A DNA stretch of 64,000 nt from Streptomyces sp. NBC_00335 (GCF_036127095.1 NZ_CP108006.1:7369501-7433500); one strand, 5' to 3'. Shown: positions 8,625 through 18,715, counted from the first letter of the stretch. Numbers and translations are program-made. The notes: generated by a model from the letters alone, not told the origin.

Positions 8625-9276
8625 GCTCACCGCCGTCACCGCCGGCTACGACCGCCGGGCCCCCGTCGTGCGCGGTGCCCACCTGAGCCTCGCCCCCGGC
8701 GAATCCCTCGGACTGCTCGGCCCCAGCGGCTGCGGCAAGTCGACCCTGGCCAGGGTCGCCGCACTGCTGCACCGGCCCGAGCACGGAACCGTGGCCTTCG
8801 ACGGCCGTGCGGTGACCGGCTTCCGGCACCGCGCGCCGCGCGCCCTGCGCACCTCCGTCGGCATGGTCTTCCAACAGCCCCGGCTGGCGGCGGATCCGCG
8901 GCTCAGCCTGCGCGAGCTCGTCGCCGAACCGCTCCGGGCGACCGGCCGGCGTAGCGAAATCGACTCCACCGTCCCCGAGTTGGCTGACCGGGTCGGACTG
9001 GGCACGGACCTGCTCGGCCGGCGGCCCCACGAGGTCAGCGACGGCCAGCTGCAACGGGCTTGTGTGGCGCGGGCCTTGGTGCTCCGGCCGCGCTGGCTGG
9101 TGTGCGACGAGATGACCGCCATGCTCGACGCGTCCACCACCGCCGCGCTGGTCGGAGTGGTCGAGGAGTACCGGGCGGAGTCCGGCGCGGGCCTGCTGGC
9201 GGTCGGGCACGACCCCGTACTGCTCGGCCGCTGGTGCGGGCGAACGGTCCACTGGGACGAGATCGTCAAGGACTGA
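8617..9276 (+). CDS. nikE: ABC transporter ATP-binding protein, NikE type
   Basis: A 219-residue nucleotide-binding subunit. Walker A is GPSGCGKST, the Q-loop region is GMVFQQPRLAADP, and the signature is HEVSDGQLQR, in which the first Gly of SGG is replaced by Asp. Walker B is WLVCDEMTAMLD. It is short and lacks the C-terminal oligopeptide-importer extension present in NikD, as expected for a NikE-type partner. The weakened signature and the ADEMT-type Walker B are also seen in other asymmetric importer pairs. It is the last gene of the overlapping set. A GGCCC-GAA-GGGCC hairpin follows at 9328-9340 but is weak. Confidence 0.75.
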   Translation: MLELTAVTAGYDRRAPVVRGAHLSLAPGESLGLLGPSGCGKSTLARVAALLHRPEHGTVAFDGRAVTGFRHRAPRALRTSVGMVFQQPRLAADPRLSLRELVAEPLRATGRRSEIDSTVPELADRVGLGTDLLGRRPHEVSDGQLQRACVARALVLRPRWLVCDEMTAMLDASTTAALVGVVEEYRAESGAGLLAVGHDPVLLGRWCGRTVHWDEIVKD

Positions 9277-9376
9277 ACGCCGGTCACGGACCGTCAACAC
9301 CCGTTTGGCGGACACGAGTTTGGCCCGAAGGGCCCTCCCGCTGCGCCACCATGACGGCGCGTAAGGAGGTGTTCCG

Positions 9377-9571
9377 ATGGTGATCTCCCTCTCCGTCCTC
9401 GTCCTGCTCCTCGTCCTCGCATGGATCTTCATGCGCGGCGGCGGCCTCAAACTGTCGCACGCGCTCGTCTGCGTCCTGCTCGGCTTCTATCTGGCGAGCA
9501 GCAGTCTCGCGCAGACCATCCACAACGGGGTCTCGGCCACGGCGAACGTGGTCAGCGGGTTCAAGCCCTGA
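9377..9571 (+). CDS. small conserved Streptomyces membrane protein
   Basis: A 64-residue protein with two hydrophobic segments (VISLSVLVLLLVLAWIF and LVCVLLGFYLASSSLA) separated by the motif RGGGLKLSHA. A perfect AAGGAGG ribosome-binding site precedes the ATG. The KLSHALVxxxxGFYLAS core recurs in small streptomycete membrane proteins of unknown function, often in conjugative or plasmid-like contexts, as far as I recall. Nothing around it here indicates a mobile element. No function is proposed. Confidence 0.65.
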   Translation: MVISLSVLVLLLVLAWIFMRGGGLKLSHALVCVLLGFYLASSSLAQTIHNGVSATANVVSGFKP

Positions 9572-9726
9572 CGCCCAGTCAAATGATCGACTGTTGCGCC
9601 TTCGTGAATCATCCGGCTCTTCCATGGACTCCTCAGGCAGTGCGATCTAGCGTCTGGCCCCGGCGCGATGTCAGACGCAATGTCAATAGAAACCTCGGAC
9701 CACCGAGGACAAGGGAGGAAGTCCGG

Positions 9727-11295
9727 ATGTTCCGAAGAGCGCTGAACTGCGCCGTGGCGCCGGCTCTCGCCGCATGTGCGGTGTTGTACGGGGTCTCGCC
9801 GGCCGCCGCCGAGGAGATACCCCTGGCCCCTGGCCACCGCCTGATCAGCCATTACGACGGCGCCCCGGCCGCCGCCGCGCCGCTGCCCGGGGAAGCCCCG
9901 CCGCAGCACCCCTTCCTCGCGCCCAACGGCCGCAGCGGCATGCACTCCGACGCGGCGGGCAGCGCCACCTCGCCCTGGTCGGGACCGCTCGGCAAGAACC
10001 CGAAGGTGGCCAGCGAGAAGATCGCCGCCCTCGGCGGCGAATGCGCCACCGCCACCTTCGACTCGGGCGGCCGGCTGGTCACGGTGTGCGGCACCTTCGG
10101 CGGCTTCAAGGTCAAACTGCTGGAGCCCCGTACGCTCGCCACGCTCGCGGAGTACCAGCTCCCGCAGCGTTCCTCGACGGTCCAGGCGATCACCTCGCTC
10201 GACTTCTCGAAGATCTTCAAGGACACCTCGGGCGGCGCCTACTTCTACCTGGACAACCAGGACCGGGCGGTGCTGGCCGACTCCCGCCAGCACATCCTGA
10301 GGCTCTCGCACGTCCGGAATCCCGATGGGGTCTGGCAGTTCAAGGTCGACAACGACTGGGACCTCACCGGCCAGGTCCCGCACGACTGCGTCGACTGGAC
10401 CAACCTGTGGCCCACCGGCACCTGTGACCCGGTCACCTCGGTGATGCCGGACTGGAACGGCCTCATCTGGTGGGTCACCCGCCAGGGCCGCGTCGGCACC
10501 GTGGACCCGGTGACCTCGGTGATCCGCTCGGTCCGGCTGGCGGGGGAGGAGATCCAGAACTCCTTCTCGGTCGGCGAGGACGGGGTCTCCATCGTCACCG
10601 ACCACGCGCTCTACAGCTTCACCGCCTCCGCCGACGGCACCCCCGTCGTGCAGTGGCGCCAGACCTACGACCGGGGTACGGGAACCAAGCCCGGCTCGGT
10701 CAACCAGGGTTCGGGCACCACCCCGGACCTCTTCGGCAACGGCTACGTCGCCATCACCGACAACGCCGACGACCGGATGAACGTCCTGGTCTTCAAGCGG
10801 GGCCTGGACGTGCCCGAGGGGCAGCGGCTGGTGTGCAAGGTCCCGGTCTTCGGGTCGGGCGCCTCCACCACCGACAACTCCCTGATCACCTGGGGCAACA
10901 GCATCGTCGTCGAGAACAACTACGGCTACGAGAACGTCACGTCGCTGGTCCTCGGCAAATCGGTCGTCGGCGGCGTCAGCCGCATCGACGTCCGCGCCGA
11001 CGGCAGCGGCTGCGACACGGTCTGGCAGAGCGCGATCCGCTCGCCCTCCGTGGTCCCCAAGCTCTCCACCGCGAACGGGCTGCTCTACTTCTACGAGAAG
11101 GAGCCGAACGTCTGGGGGATCGACGCCTGGTACCTCACGGCCGTCGACTTCCGCACCGGTGAGCGCCGCTGGCGTCAGCTGACCGGCACCGGCCCGCTGT
11201 ACGACAACAACTGGGCCCCGATCACGCTCGGCCCCGACGGGACGGCCTACGTCGGCGTCTTCAACGGCATCGTCTCGGTCCGCGACGGCGGCTGA
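9727..11295 (+). CDS. secreted beta-propeller-like protein of unknown function
   Basis: A 522-residue exported protein. The signal peptide (residues 1-29) ends at SPAAA-EE. The mature part has regularly spaced strands with G-x-x-W, W-x-V-x-x-G-x-V and aromatic-Asp motifs. The C-terminal block (ITLGPDGTAYVGVFNGIVSV) is PQQ/WD40-like, consistent with a beta-propeller. Cysteine pairs such as HDCVDWTNLWPTGTCD suggest disulfides outside the cell. A GGAGGA ribosome-binding site precedes the ATG. It is transcribed alone and ends in a strong 11-bp stem terminator. No catalytic motif is recognisable. It may be a binding or scaffold protein. Confidence 0.65.
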   Translation: MFRRALNCAVAPALAACAVLYGVSPAAAEEIPLAPGHRLISHYDGAPAAAAPLPGEAPPQHPFLAPNGRSGMHSDAAGSATSPWSGPLGKNPKVASEKIAALGGECATATFDSGGRLVTVCGTFGGFKVKLLEPRTLATLAEYQLPQRSSTVQAITSLDFSKIFKDTSGGAYFYLDNQDRAVLADSRQHILRLSHVRNPDGVWQFKVDNDWDLTGQVPHDCVDWTNLWPTGTCDPVTSVMPDWNGLIWWVTRQGRVGTVDPVTSVIRSVRLAGEEIQNSFSVGEDGVSIVTDHALYSFTASADGTPVVQWRQTYDRGTGTKPGSVNQGSGTTPDLFGNGYVAITDNADDRMNVLVFKRGLDVPEGQRLVCKVPVFGSGASTTDNSLITWGNSIVVENNYGYENVTSLVLGKSVVGGVSRIDVRADGSGCDTVWQSAIRSPSVVPKLSTANGLLYFYEKEPNVWGIDAWYLTAVDFRTGERRWRQLTGTGPLYDNNWAPITLGPDGTAYVGVFNGIVSVRDGG

Positions 11296-11296
11296 A

Positions 11297-11323
11297 CCCC
11301 GGCGCCGAACCACGGCGCCGGGG
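11297..11323 (+). terminator. dyad terminator after the beta-propeller gene
   Basis: A perfect 11-bp stem (CCCCGGCGCCG / CGGCGCCGGGG) with the loop AACCA, starting 2 nt after the stop codon. A second imperfect dyad (GGGGCCCGTCC / GGACGGGTCCCC) lies at 11331-11356. Neither has a T-tract, as is common in streptomycetes. Confidence 0.7.
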
Positions 11324-11481
11324 CATCGCGGGGGCCCGTCCACGGGACGGGTCCCCGTTCAGGGCAGCCGGAACCCGGTCGTGCGCGGCCCGGCGAAGGA
11401 AGCGGTGAGGGCGGGGGCGGCCACCAGGAAGGGGCGGGCCCAGGTGGACCTCCGGCGGGGCCTGCATGCACCGCGCACGAG

Positions 11482-11527
11482 CGGGCGGCACCCGCTCCGG
11501 CCGTGGGGCCGGGGCGGGTGCCGCCCG
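11482..11527 (-). terminator. dyad terminator after the M4-M28 protease gene
   Basis: A perfect 14-bp inverted repeat (CGGGCGGCACCCGC / GCGGGTGCCGCCCG) with an 18-nt loop, 26 nt beyond the stop codon of the leftward protease gene. Confidence 0.65.
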
Positions 11528-11552
11528 GGTGGTGCTCAGGGTGCCGGGGGCG

Positions 11553-14500
11553 TCAGCTCACCTGGAGGGTGACGTCGTCCACGACGAAGGAGGTCTGCAG
11601 GGAGGCGTCCTCCAGGCCCTGGAACTTCAGCGTGACCGTCTGGCCGGCGAACTGGGAGACGTTGAACGTCTTGAGCTGGTAGCCGGAGGCCGCGTTCACG
11701 TTGGACAGGGTCGTCAGCGTCTGGCCGCCCACCGAGACCGTGAAGGTGTCGTAGACCGTGTTCTCGGTCTCGGCGGTGTCGATGTGCAAGTAGAAGCCGA
11801 GCTGGTACGAGGAGCAGCCGGTCGGGATGGTCACGGACTGCGAGGCGCTGTCCGTGCGGGCCGAGCCGTAGCCGTTGAGCCAGGCCTTGTACGTGCCGCC
11901 GTGCGGGGTCTGGCCGGCCTGGTTGGTGATGACGTTCGTGGTGGTCGTCCACGGGGTGGTGCCGCTTTCGAACCCGCCGTTGGCGACGAGCTGGCGCGGG
12001 GTGCAGGAGGGGCCGGTCCCGGTGACGGTCAGGGTGTAGGTGGTGGTGTGGCTGACCGAGCCCGCGCCGGTGACGGTCAGGGTGTAGGTGCCGGGCGCGG
12101 TGCTCGCGCCGACCTGGACGGAGAGCGTGGAGGAGCTGCCCGACTGGACCGAGGTGGGGCTCAGCGAGGCGGTGGTGCCGGCCGGGGCTCCGGTCACCGA
12201 CAGGGCGACGGTCTGGGCGGCGCCGCTGGTGGTCGCGGTGTTGATGGTGGAGGTGGCGGTGCCGCCCTGGGCGGCGCTGCCGGTGGCCGGGGAGGCGCTG
12301 ATGGAGAAGTCCGGGCCGGGGGTGGTGCCGCCGACGGCCTGGTTCCAGACGGTGTAGGCCACGCCGTCGGCGCTGCGGTCCAGGACCGTGGCGCTGATGT
12401 TGTTCGTGGTGTCGCAGGAGGCGTGGTAGCAGGGGTCGTACGCCGCGTTCGCGGTGCCGCCCCACTTCGTGGCCTGCGCCGAGGTCTTGCGGGCGCTGGC
12501 GCCGGCCGCGTAGCCGGAGGTGGGGATGCCGCCCTGCTGGAAGGAGTAGTCGTCACTGCGGCCCTGGCCCTCGGTGTTCTCCTCGGGAGCGAGGTTCAGG
12601 GAGGTCCAGTAGGCCTTGAGCGGGGCGGCCGCGGTGGAGTTGACGTTGTTGATGAAGTAGCCGCCGTTGGTCGAGCCGACCATGTCGAAGTTGTAGTAGG
12701 CCTTGATGGCGGACTTCTGGGTGCTGGTGAGCTGGTTGACGTAGAACTTCGAGCCGTTGAGGCCCTGCTCCTCGTCGGTCCACCAGGCGAAGCGCACGTG
12801 CTTGGTCATCGTCGGGTTCTTCTGGGCGAGGACGAGCGCGTTCTCCAGCAGGGTCGCGGAGCCCGAGCCGTTGTCGTTGATGCCCGGACCCGCCGAGACG
12901 CTGTCGAGGTGCGCGCCGAACATGATCGTCTGGTCGGCGGGGCCGCCGGGCCAGTCGGCGATCAGGTTGTTCGACGGGTAGGTGCACGAGCTGCAGTTCT
13001 GCTCGGTCACCGTGTAGCCGGCGGCCTGCAGCTTGCCCTTGATGTACGCCACCGAAGCCGTGTAACCGGCGCTGCCCGCACGGCGGTTGCCGCCGTTCTG
13101 GGAGGCGATCGTGTTGAACTGGGTCAGGTGCGCCTGCACCGCGGCCACGTCGATGTTCGGCGCGCCGGGGTTGGGCGTGGTGCCGCCGACGGTGAGCGCG
13201 TAGTCGACGGTGTGCGAGAGGCTGGTGCCCTGGCCCTTGACCACGACGGTCGAGGAGCCGGGGGCCGCGTTGGAGGAGGCGGTCAGCGTCAGCGTCGAGG
13301 ACTGTCCGGACTGCACGGTGGCCGGGCTGAAGGAGGCCGTGACCCCGGCGGGCAGGCCGGATGCGGTGAGGGTCACCTGCTGGGCCGTGCCCGTGGAGAT
13401 GGCGGTGGCGACCGTGGTGGTGGCCGAGGCGCCCTGCTGGACGGTGCCCGAGGAGGGGTTCAGCGCCAGCGTGAAGTCGCTGTTCTGGCCGCTCGGGGTG
13501 CAGGTCGGGTCCGCGGTCTGCGCCGGCACGCTGATGGCGTCCCAGGCGGCCTTGGTCTTGGTGAACAGCCCGCAGGTGGTGTCCAGCGACTTGGCGGAAC
13601 TGAGCGTCGCCGTGCGGTACTTCTTGTAGGACATGCTGGAGGTCTTCAGCAGCATGCCGCCGTAGAAGATCTTGCCGGCGTTCTGGATGCCCACCCCGGT
13701 CAGCGTGGACTGGTTGCAGGTGCTGCTGTTCGGCTTGCCGCCGCCCGGGCTGGTGCCCTCGGCGAGCAGGTAGAACCAGTGGTTCAGCGGGCCGGCGGCC
13801 GCGTGCACCTCGGTGCCCGGTATCGCGGAGCTGTAGCAGGCCGGGTCGTTGTTGACGGCCGGCGGGTTGTACATGTTGCGGATCGGACCGTTGCCCACGA
13901 GGTTGATCATCTCGCCGACGGTGTAGTCCGGAGTGTCGTACGGGGAGGGCTCGTTGATGAACGCCTCGGTCAGCGCGCCGAAGATGTCACCGGTGGCCTC
14001 GCCGAGCCCGGACTCCTGGCCGCTGGTGCCGCCGGGGGTGTTGGAGTCGATGGCGTGCCCGTACTCGTGGGCCACCACGTCCACGCCGGCGATCCACTCG
14101 TTGGCGTTGTTGTGGCCGATGGTGACCGTGCTGCCGTCCCAGTACGCGTTCACGTCGTTCAGGCCGACCTTGGCCGGGAAGCTGCGGCCGCTGCCGTTGA
14201 CGCCGTTGCGGCCGAGCCACTGGCCCAGCATGTCCCACTGCTTCTGCGCCGCGAACATCAGGTCCACGCAACCGGTCTCCTTGGAGGTCGGGTTGCCGGT
14301 GCCCCAGGAGTCGGTGGACTTCGAGAAGACCGTGCCGCTGCTGTAGTCGGCGCAGCTCAGGCCCGTCCGGTTCGGGTCGCGCAGGGAGTACGTGCCACCC
14401 GAGGCCGTGGTGTCGATGGTCAGCGGGTTCGGGCCGTTCCACTTGCTGTTGCCGCTGCCCGCGACCACGTCGTCGAAGCTGTCGACGAACTTTCCGGTGC

Positions 14501-15056
14501 GGGCGTCCACGAACACGTGGAGCTTGCTGGGCGCCTTGGCGGTACGGCCGATCAGGACGGTCTCCCAGGCCAGCACCGGCTTGTCGTCCTTGATCTTGAC
14601 GACGAGCCGGCTGCTCTCCACCTTGTCGGTCTTGACCTGCCGGCCGCGCGAGAGCGCCTCGGCGGCCCGGGCCGTGACCGTCGCCGTGGTGGACACGTCG
14701 ATCACGGTGGCGGAGGCCGACTGGAGGGCGCGCACCCGGCCCTGCCCGTCGGCGAGGACGACCGCGTCGCCGCCGACGACCGGCAGGCCGCGGTAGCTGC
14801 GCTCGTACGCGACGGAGTAGAGGTCCTTGACCCAGGGGGTGACCAGGCGCCGGTCGTACTGCTGCTGCGGGGAGTTGACCAGGCTGTCGAGCCCGCTGCG
14901 CACGGCCGCGTCGGCCGCGGCGACCGCCCGTTCGGCAGCGGTGGGCGGGAGGGGATCCGCGTTCTGCGAGGCGGTGGCGGTGGTGGCCAGCGTGCCGGCG
15001 AGGCCCGTGGTCAGCACCATGGCCGTGAGGGCGGCCATCCATCTGGTGGGCTGCAA
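11553..15056 (-). CDS. secreted double metalloprotease: thermolysin-like M4 plus aminopeptidase M28
   Basis: An 1167-residue exported protein with two complete peptidase domains. Residues 1-30 are a signal peptide, followed by an FTP/PepSY-type propeptide to about 190. The M4 domain holds HEYGH near residue 327 and the downstream GLGEATGD glutamate helix. An Ig-like linker ([11 protein letters not shown]..., about 525-625) leads to an M28 domain with AHLDS near 714, [10 protein letters not shown] and TDEEQG near 758, the zinc ligands of the S. griseus aminopeptidase family. A second Ig-like linker (about 914-1010) and a C-terminal beta-sandwich with NGGFESG follow. I choose the TTG at 15056 because GGAG sits 9 nt upstream; an in-frame ATG at 15038 has no ribosome-binding site. 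An endopeptidase and an aminopeptidase in one chain would digest protein processively outside the cell. A LysR gene diverges from it. Confidence 0.85.
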   Translation of the reverse strand: MQPTRWMAALTAMVLTTGLAGTLATTATASQNADPLPPTAAERAVAAADAAVRSGLDSLVNSPQQQYDRRLVTPWVKDLYSVAYERSYRGLPVVGGDAVVLADGQGRVRALQSASATVIDVSTTATVTARAAEALSRGRQVKTDKVESSRLVVKIKDDKPVLAWETVLIGRTAKAPSKLHVFVDARTGKFVDSFDDVVAGSGNSKWNGPNPLTIDTTASGGTYSLRDPNRTGLSCADYSSGTVFSKSTDSWGTGNPTSKETGCVDLMFAAQKQWDMLGQWLGRNGVNGSGRSFPAKVGLNDVNAYWDGSTVTIGHNNANEWIAGVDVVAHEYGHAIDSNTPGGTSGQESGLGEATGDIFGALTEAFINEPSPYDTPDYTVGEMINLVGNGPIRNMYNPPAVNNDPACYSSAIPGTEVHAAAGPLNHWFYLLAEGTSPGGGKPNSSTCNQSTLTGVGIQNAGKIFYGGMLLKTSSMSYKKYRTATLSSAKSLDTTCGLFTKTKAAWDAISVPAQTADPTCTPSGQNSDFTLALNPSSGTVQQGASATTTVATAISTGTAQQVTLTASGLPAGVTASFSPATVQSGQSSTLTLTASSNAAPGSSTVVVKGQGTSLSHTVDYALTVGGTTPNPGAPNIDVAAVQAHLTQFNTIASQNGGNRRAGSAGYTASVAYIKGKLQAAGYTVTEQNCSSCTYPSNNLIADWPGGPADQTIMFGAHLDSVSAGPGINDNGSGSATLLENALVLAQKNPTMTKHVRFAWWTDEEQGLNGSKFYVNQLTSTQKSAIKAYYNFDMVGSTNGGYFINNVNSTAAAPLKAYWTSLNLAPEENTEGQGRSDDYSFQQGGIPTSGYAAGASARKTSAQATKWGGTANAAYDPCYHASCDTTNNISATVLDRSADGVAYTVWNQAVGGTTPGPDFSISASPATGSAAQGGTATSTINTATTSGAAQTVALSVTGAPAGTTASLSPTSVQSGSSSTLSVQVGASTAPGTYTLTVTGAGSVSHTTTYTLTVTGTGPSCTPRQLVANGGFESGTTPWTTTTNVITNQAGQTPHGGTYKAWLNGYGSARTDSASQSVTIPTGCSSYQLGFYLHIDTAETENTVYDTFTVSVGGQTLTTLSNVNAASGYQLKTFNVSQFAGQTVTLKFQGLEDASLQTSFVVDDVTLQVS

Positions 15057-15156
15057 GAGTCCACTCCGATCGTGTGGGGGGGATGGAACGGGGAGGTGAG
15101 GCGAAGGCGGGGAAAGGCGGGAAGGCGGTCTGGCTGTTCGCGGCCGAGTATGGGCG

Positions 15157-15206
15157 TGTCCATGACGAGATCGGGACATCCCTGCGGGCATAAGACCGGC
15201 GTTATG
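15157..15206. promoter_or_regulatory. two dyads in the protease/LysR intergenic region
   Basis: TGTCC-N12-GGACA (15157-15178) and CATAA-N8-TTATG (15189-15206) lie between the divergent protease and LysR genes. The second ends 33 nt before the LysR start and is the more AT-rich, a usual position for a LysR autoregulatory site. Assignment to the neighbouring regulator is inference. Confidence 0.4.
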
Positions 15207-15239
15207 GCGGCGGCGGATGGCGCTGCGTAAGCTGCCCGG

Positions 15240-16199
15240 ATGCAGCTGGAGTTGAGACATCTGCAAGCCGTCTGCCAGATAGCGGAGACCGGAAGCCTGG
15301 GGGGCGCGGCGCGGATCCTCGGGGTCTCCCAGCCGGCGCTCTCCGCCCAGCTGCGCCGGATCGAGCGGGTCACCGGCGGCGAACTCTTCGTCCGGGGCCG
15401 GCTCGGGGTCGAACCCACCCCGCTCGGCCAGTTCGTCCTGGCGAAGGCCCGCCGGGTGCTCAGCGAGATGGACGCCCTCGGCTCCGAGGCGCGGGCCCGG
15501 ACGGCAGACGCCCCACTGCGCCTGGGCTGCATCCTGCTGGTGCTGATCGACGGACTGATCGCCCGGCAGGACCTGGTCCTGTCCGGCCGGGAGATCACCG
15601 TGGACATCGAGGACTCGGTGACCGCCCTGGTACGGATGCTCGGCGCGGGCCGCTACGACGTCATCGTGTACGGCGAGGTGAACGACCACGAGGTGCCGCT
15701 GCCCGCGGGAGTGACCGCCCGCACCCTGGTGTCCAAGGAGCCCTTCTGCATCCGCATGTCAGCCCGCCACCCGCTGGCCCGGCTGGAGGCCCTCGACCTC
15801 GCCGACCTCGCGGACGAGCAGTGGATGACCCTGGTGGAGGACGACGACGGCGGACCCGAGGCGCTGGTCGAGGCCTGCGCCAAGGCGGGCTTCGTCCCCG
15901 CGCCGCGCTACCGGATCACCGACCGCATGATGCAGTACGACCTGATCTCCGCGGGCCGCGCCATCTCCCTTAGCCAGCCCACCGCACCCGCCGTCGCGGG
16001 CACGGTCATGCGCCCGCTGATCGGGTCCCCGGTGACCGGGCGCATCCGGCTCGCCTGGAACCGCTCGACGGTCTCGGCCCGCCAGGCGGAGCTCTTCTAC
16101 CGGTCGGCGGTCTACGCGTACCTGGCCAATGTGGACAACAACGCCTTCCACCGCACCTGGTGGGACGAGCATCCGGAAGCCCATCCGGCCCTGGACTGA
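15240..16199 (+). CDS. LysR-family transcriptional regulator
   Basis: A 319-residue protein. The winged HTH is at residues 1-60 ([38 protein letters not shown] split over the helix-turn-helix). A LysR substrate-binding domain follows, with [25 protein letters not shown] and [16 protein letters not shown]. It diverges from the M4-M28 protease gene, and the 183-nt gap holds two dyads, so the protease is the most likely target. The sulfatase gene downstream is also a candidate. The effector is unknown. The final 20 residues ([13 protein letters not shown]) are unusually aromatic and acidic. Confidence 0.85.
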   Translation: MQLELRHLQAVCQIAETGSLGGAARILGVSQPALSAQLRRIERVTGGELFVRGRLGVEPTPLGQFVLAKARRVLSEMDALGSEARARTADAPLRLGCILLVLIDGLIARQDLVLSGREITVDIEDSVTALVRMLGAGRYDVIVYGEVNDHEVPLPAGVTARTLVSKEPFCIRMSARHPLARLEALDLADLADEQWMTLVEDDDGGPEALVEACAKAGFVPAPRYRITDRMMQYDLISAGRAISLSQPTAPAVAGTVMRPLIGSPVTGRIRLAWNRSTVSARQAELFYRSAVYAYLANVDNNAFHRTWWDEHPEAHPALD

Positions 16200-16320
16200 C
16201 GTCATTTCATACTCCGTACATGGAATGTGTATTCCCCTCGATTTACGCTCTCCGCATGGCAGTGACCGCCACACCATTGGTGCGGTAGGGGGCCCCTTCG
16301 GAGAGCAGGAGGAAATACCC

Positions 16321-17721
16321 ATGAGTAAGAGAGCCCGTACGCAGGTCAGTCGCAGAGGATTCCTCGCCGGCACCGCGGCGGCCGCGGCCGCCGCCACCGT
16401 GCCCGCGATCGCCCAGGCGGCCGCGGCCCCCGCGGCGGCATCCGCGGCCCGCCCGAACATCCTCCTGATCGTCACCGACGACCAGCCCAAACAGACCGAA
16501 TGGGCGCTCCAGAAGACCATAGGCTGGCTCGCCGGCCAGGGTGTGAAGTTCAACCACGGGCACGTCACCACCCCCCTGTGCTCGCCCTCCCGCTCCTCGG
16601 TGTTCTCCGGCCGCTACGCCCACAACCACGGGGTCCGCAACAACGCCTCCTCGGCCGTGCTGGACCAGAACACCACCGTCCAGAGATATCTGAAGCAGGC
16701 TGGATATCGCACGGGCCTCTTCGGTAAATACCTCAATTCCTGGAACATCGCGGACGCGCCGCCGCATTTCGAGGAATTCGCGCTGCTCCAGCCCGGATAC
16801 GTCGACGCCAAGTGGAACGTCAACGGAGCCGTCCAGACGATCAACGGCTACACCACGAACATCATCAAGAACCGGACGCTCGGTTTCGTGGACAGGGCGG
16901 CCACCGACACCCGGCCGTGGTTCGCCTACGTCACCCCGTACGCCTCGCACGGGCCCCGCACCCCCGAGCCCAAGTACGCGGGCACCCCCGTACCCGAGTG
17001 GAACGGGCGCCCCTCCGTCACCGAGGCCGACCGCAGCGACAAGCCGCCCTACATCCAGGACGCCACCGGCACCCTCGCCGACGGCCGGCGGATCCGCGCC
17101 GAGCAGCTGCGCACGCTCCTGTCGGTCGACGACGCGGTCCAGGCCTTCAAGGACAAGCTCGCGGCCACCGGTCAGCTCGACAACACCCTCGTGATCTACA
17201 TCGGTGACAACGGCTTCGGCTGGGCCGACCACGGCTGGACCGCCAAGTCGGTGCCCTACAGCCCTGCCCACGAGGTGCCGTTCTACCTCTCCTGGCCCGC
17301 CGGAGGCCTCGGCGCCGGCACGGTGGACAACCGCATCGTCGCCAACATCGACATCGCGCCCACCATCCTCGACGCCGCCGGAATCACCCCGAACACCCCG
17401 CAGGACGGGGTCTCGCTGCTGGGCACCCACAGCCGCGACCATCTGCTCGTCGAATGGTGGAAGCAGGGCACCGGTGCCGACCACCGCACCTGGTCCTCCT
17501 ACGTCGCCAAGGACAAGCAGTACGTGGAGTACTACAAGCTGCACACCGATGCCAACGGCACGGTGTCCGGCACCGGAGAGGTCACGTTCCGCGAGTACTA
17601 CGACCTCGCCGCCGACCCGCACCAGCTGGTCAACAAGCTGTACCAGGCCACCCCGACGCAGGAACGGAACCTGGGCATCCCGGCCCTGGCCGCCCAGCTC
17701 GCCGCCGACCGGGTCGGCTAG
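16321..17721 (+). CDS. Tat-exported type I sulfatase
   Basis: A 466-residue sulfatase of the alkaline-phosphatase superfamily. The Tat signal is at the N-terminus (SRRGFLAG, then an Ala-rich core). PNILLIVTDDQ holds the metal-binding Asp pair, and the formylglycine motif CSPSR starts at Cys87 (TTPLCSPSRSSVFSGRY region). IYIGDNGFGWADHG supplies the second metal-binding Asp-Asn. It hydrolyses sulfate esters, and Cys87 must first be oxidised to formylglycine. The gene for the activating enzyme lies 93 nt downstream on the same strand. A GGAGG ribosome-binding site precedes the ATG. Tat export fits a protein matured in the cytosol before secretion. The substrate is unknown; aryl or sugar sulfates are likely. 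Confidence 0.85.
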   Translation: MSKRARTQVSRRGFLAGTAAAAAAATVPAIAQAAAAPAAASAARPNILLIVTDDQPKQTEWALQKTIGWLAGQGVKFNHGHVTTPLCSPSRSSVFSGRYAHNHGVRNNASSAVLDQNTTVQRYLKQAGYRTGLFGKYLNSWNIADAPPHFEEFALLQPGYVDAKWNVNGAVQTINGYTTNIIKNRTLGFVDRAATDTRPWFAYVTPYASHGPRTPEPKYAGTPVPEWNGRPSVTEADRSDKPPYIQDATGTLADGRRIRAEQLRTLLSVDDAVQAFKDKLAATGQLDNTLVIYIGDNGFGWADHGWTAKSVPYSPAHEVPFYLSWPAGGLGAGTVDNRIVANIDIAPTILDAAGITPNTPQDGVSLLGTHSRDHLLVEWWKQGTGADHRTWSSYVAKDKQYVEYYKLHTDANGTVSGTGEVTFREYYDLAADPHQLVNKLYQATPTQERNLGIPALAAQLAADRVG

Positions 17722-17814
17722 CCGCAGGGCCACCCAGTCCTACGGCCTCCGGCCGGGCGCGCCGCCCCGCGCCCGGCCGGACCGCGTCCATCCCGCACGT
17801 TCACCGGAGCCGCT

Positions 17815-18708
17815 GTGTCCTCTTCGTACCCCTCCTGCTGCACCCCGGGCCACGTCGCCCCGGCCGGTGCCCTCACCCTGCTCGCGGCGCCCGCGGTCCC
17901 CGCGCCCCGGCCCGTACGCGGTCTGCTCGACCTGCCCGGGGGCCGGTTCCTCATGGGTACCGAGGCGGCGGACGGATTCCCGGCGGACGGGGAGGGCCCC
18001 GTCAGGGAGGCGGAGGTGGCCCCCTTCCGGATCTCGCCGACCACGGTGACGAACGCCCAGTACGCCACCTTCGTCAAGGCCACCGGGCACGTCACGGAAG
18101 CCGAGGACTTCGGCTTCTCCTTCGTCTTCGCCGGCCTGCTCGCGGCGGAACTCGCCGACACCGCACCGGCCGTGGAAGGGGTCCCGTGGTGGCGAGCGGT
18201 GTCCGGGGCGAGCTGGAAGCGGCCCGAGGGGCCCGGCTCCTCCATCGCCACCCGGCAGAACCACCCCGTCGTGCACGTTTCGTGGAACGACGCGGCGGCC
18301 TACTGCGCCTGGTCCGGGACCAGGCTGCCCACCGAGGCCGAGTGGGAGTACGCGGCCCGCGGCGGCCTGGAGCAGCGCCGCTACCCCTGGGGCGACGAAC
18401 TCGCGCCGGGCGGACGGACGATGCTGAACATCTGGCAGGGCGACTTCCCCACCCTGCACACCGGACCCCGCCTCGGCACCGTCCCCGTGAAGTCGTACCG
18501 CCCCAACGGCCACGGCCTGTACAACGCGGTGGGCAACGTCTGGGAGTGGTGCTCCGACCCGTTCGCCCCGGGCCATCCCTCCCGCGCCATGCGCGGAGGT
18601 TCCTTCCTCTGCCACGACTCGTACTGCAACCGCTACCGGGTCGCGGCCCGCAGCTCCAACACCCCCGACAGCTCCACGTCCAACATCGGTTTCCGGGTGG
18701 CTGTCTGA
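17815..18708 (+). CDS. formylglycine-generating enzyme (sulfatase-modifying factor)
   Basis: A 297-residue FGE-sulfatase family protein. It converts the sulfatase Cys of CxPxR to formylglycine using copper and oxygen. Visible family motifs are LPGGRFLMG, HPVVHVSWNDA, RLPTEAEWEYAARGG, NVWEWCSD, the SFLCHDSYCNRYR segment with the two copper-binding Cys, and the terminal NIGFRV. The GTG start at 17815 follows CCGGAG. Its position right after the sulfatase gene makes a dedicated substrate-enzyme pair likely. It converges on a tetR gene with only 7 bp between stops. The N-terminus contains a Cys-Cys pair of unclear role. Confidence 0.88.
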   Translation: MSSSYPSCCTPGHVAPAGALTLLAAPAVPAPRPVRGLLDLPGGRFLMGTEAADGFPADGEGPVREAEVAPFRISPTTVTNAQYATFVKATGHVTEAEDFGFSFVFAGLLAAELADTAPAVEGVPWWRAVSGASWKRPEGPGSSIATRQNHPVVHVSWNDAAAYCAWSGTRLPTEAEWEYAARGGLEQRRYPWGDELAPGGRTMLNIWQGDFPTLHTGPRLGTVPVKSYRPNGHGLYNAVGNVWEWCSDPFAPGHPSRAMRGGSFLCHDSYCNRYRVAARSSNTPDSSTSNIGFRVAV

Positions 18709-18715
18709 GGTCGGG

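Noticed and set aside
11359..11480. Minus-strand protein-like tail ending TTGFRLP before a TGA
   Set aside because: Only about 35 codons, no start, and it overlaps a terminator dyad. It could be a gene remnant, but the support is too thin to annotate.
11466..15230. A 1254-codon plus-strand frame rich in Gly/Val/Ala
   Set aside because: It is antisense to the M4-M28 protease, which has clear zinc-site motifs; the composition is typical of an antisense shadow.
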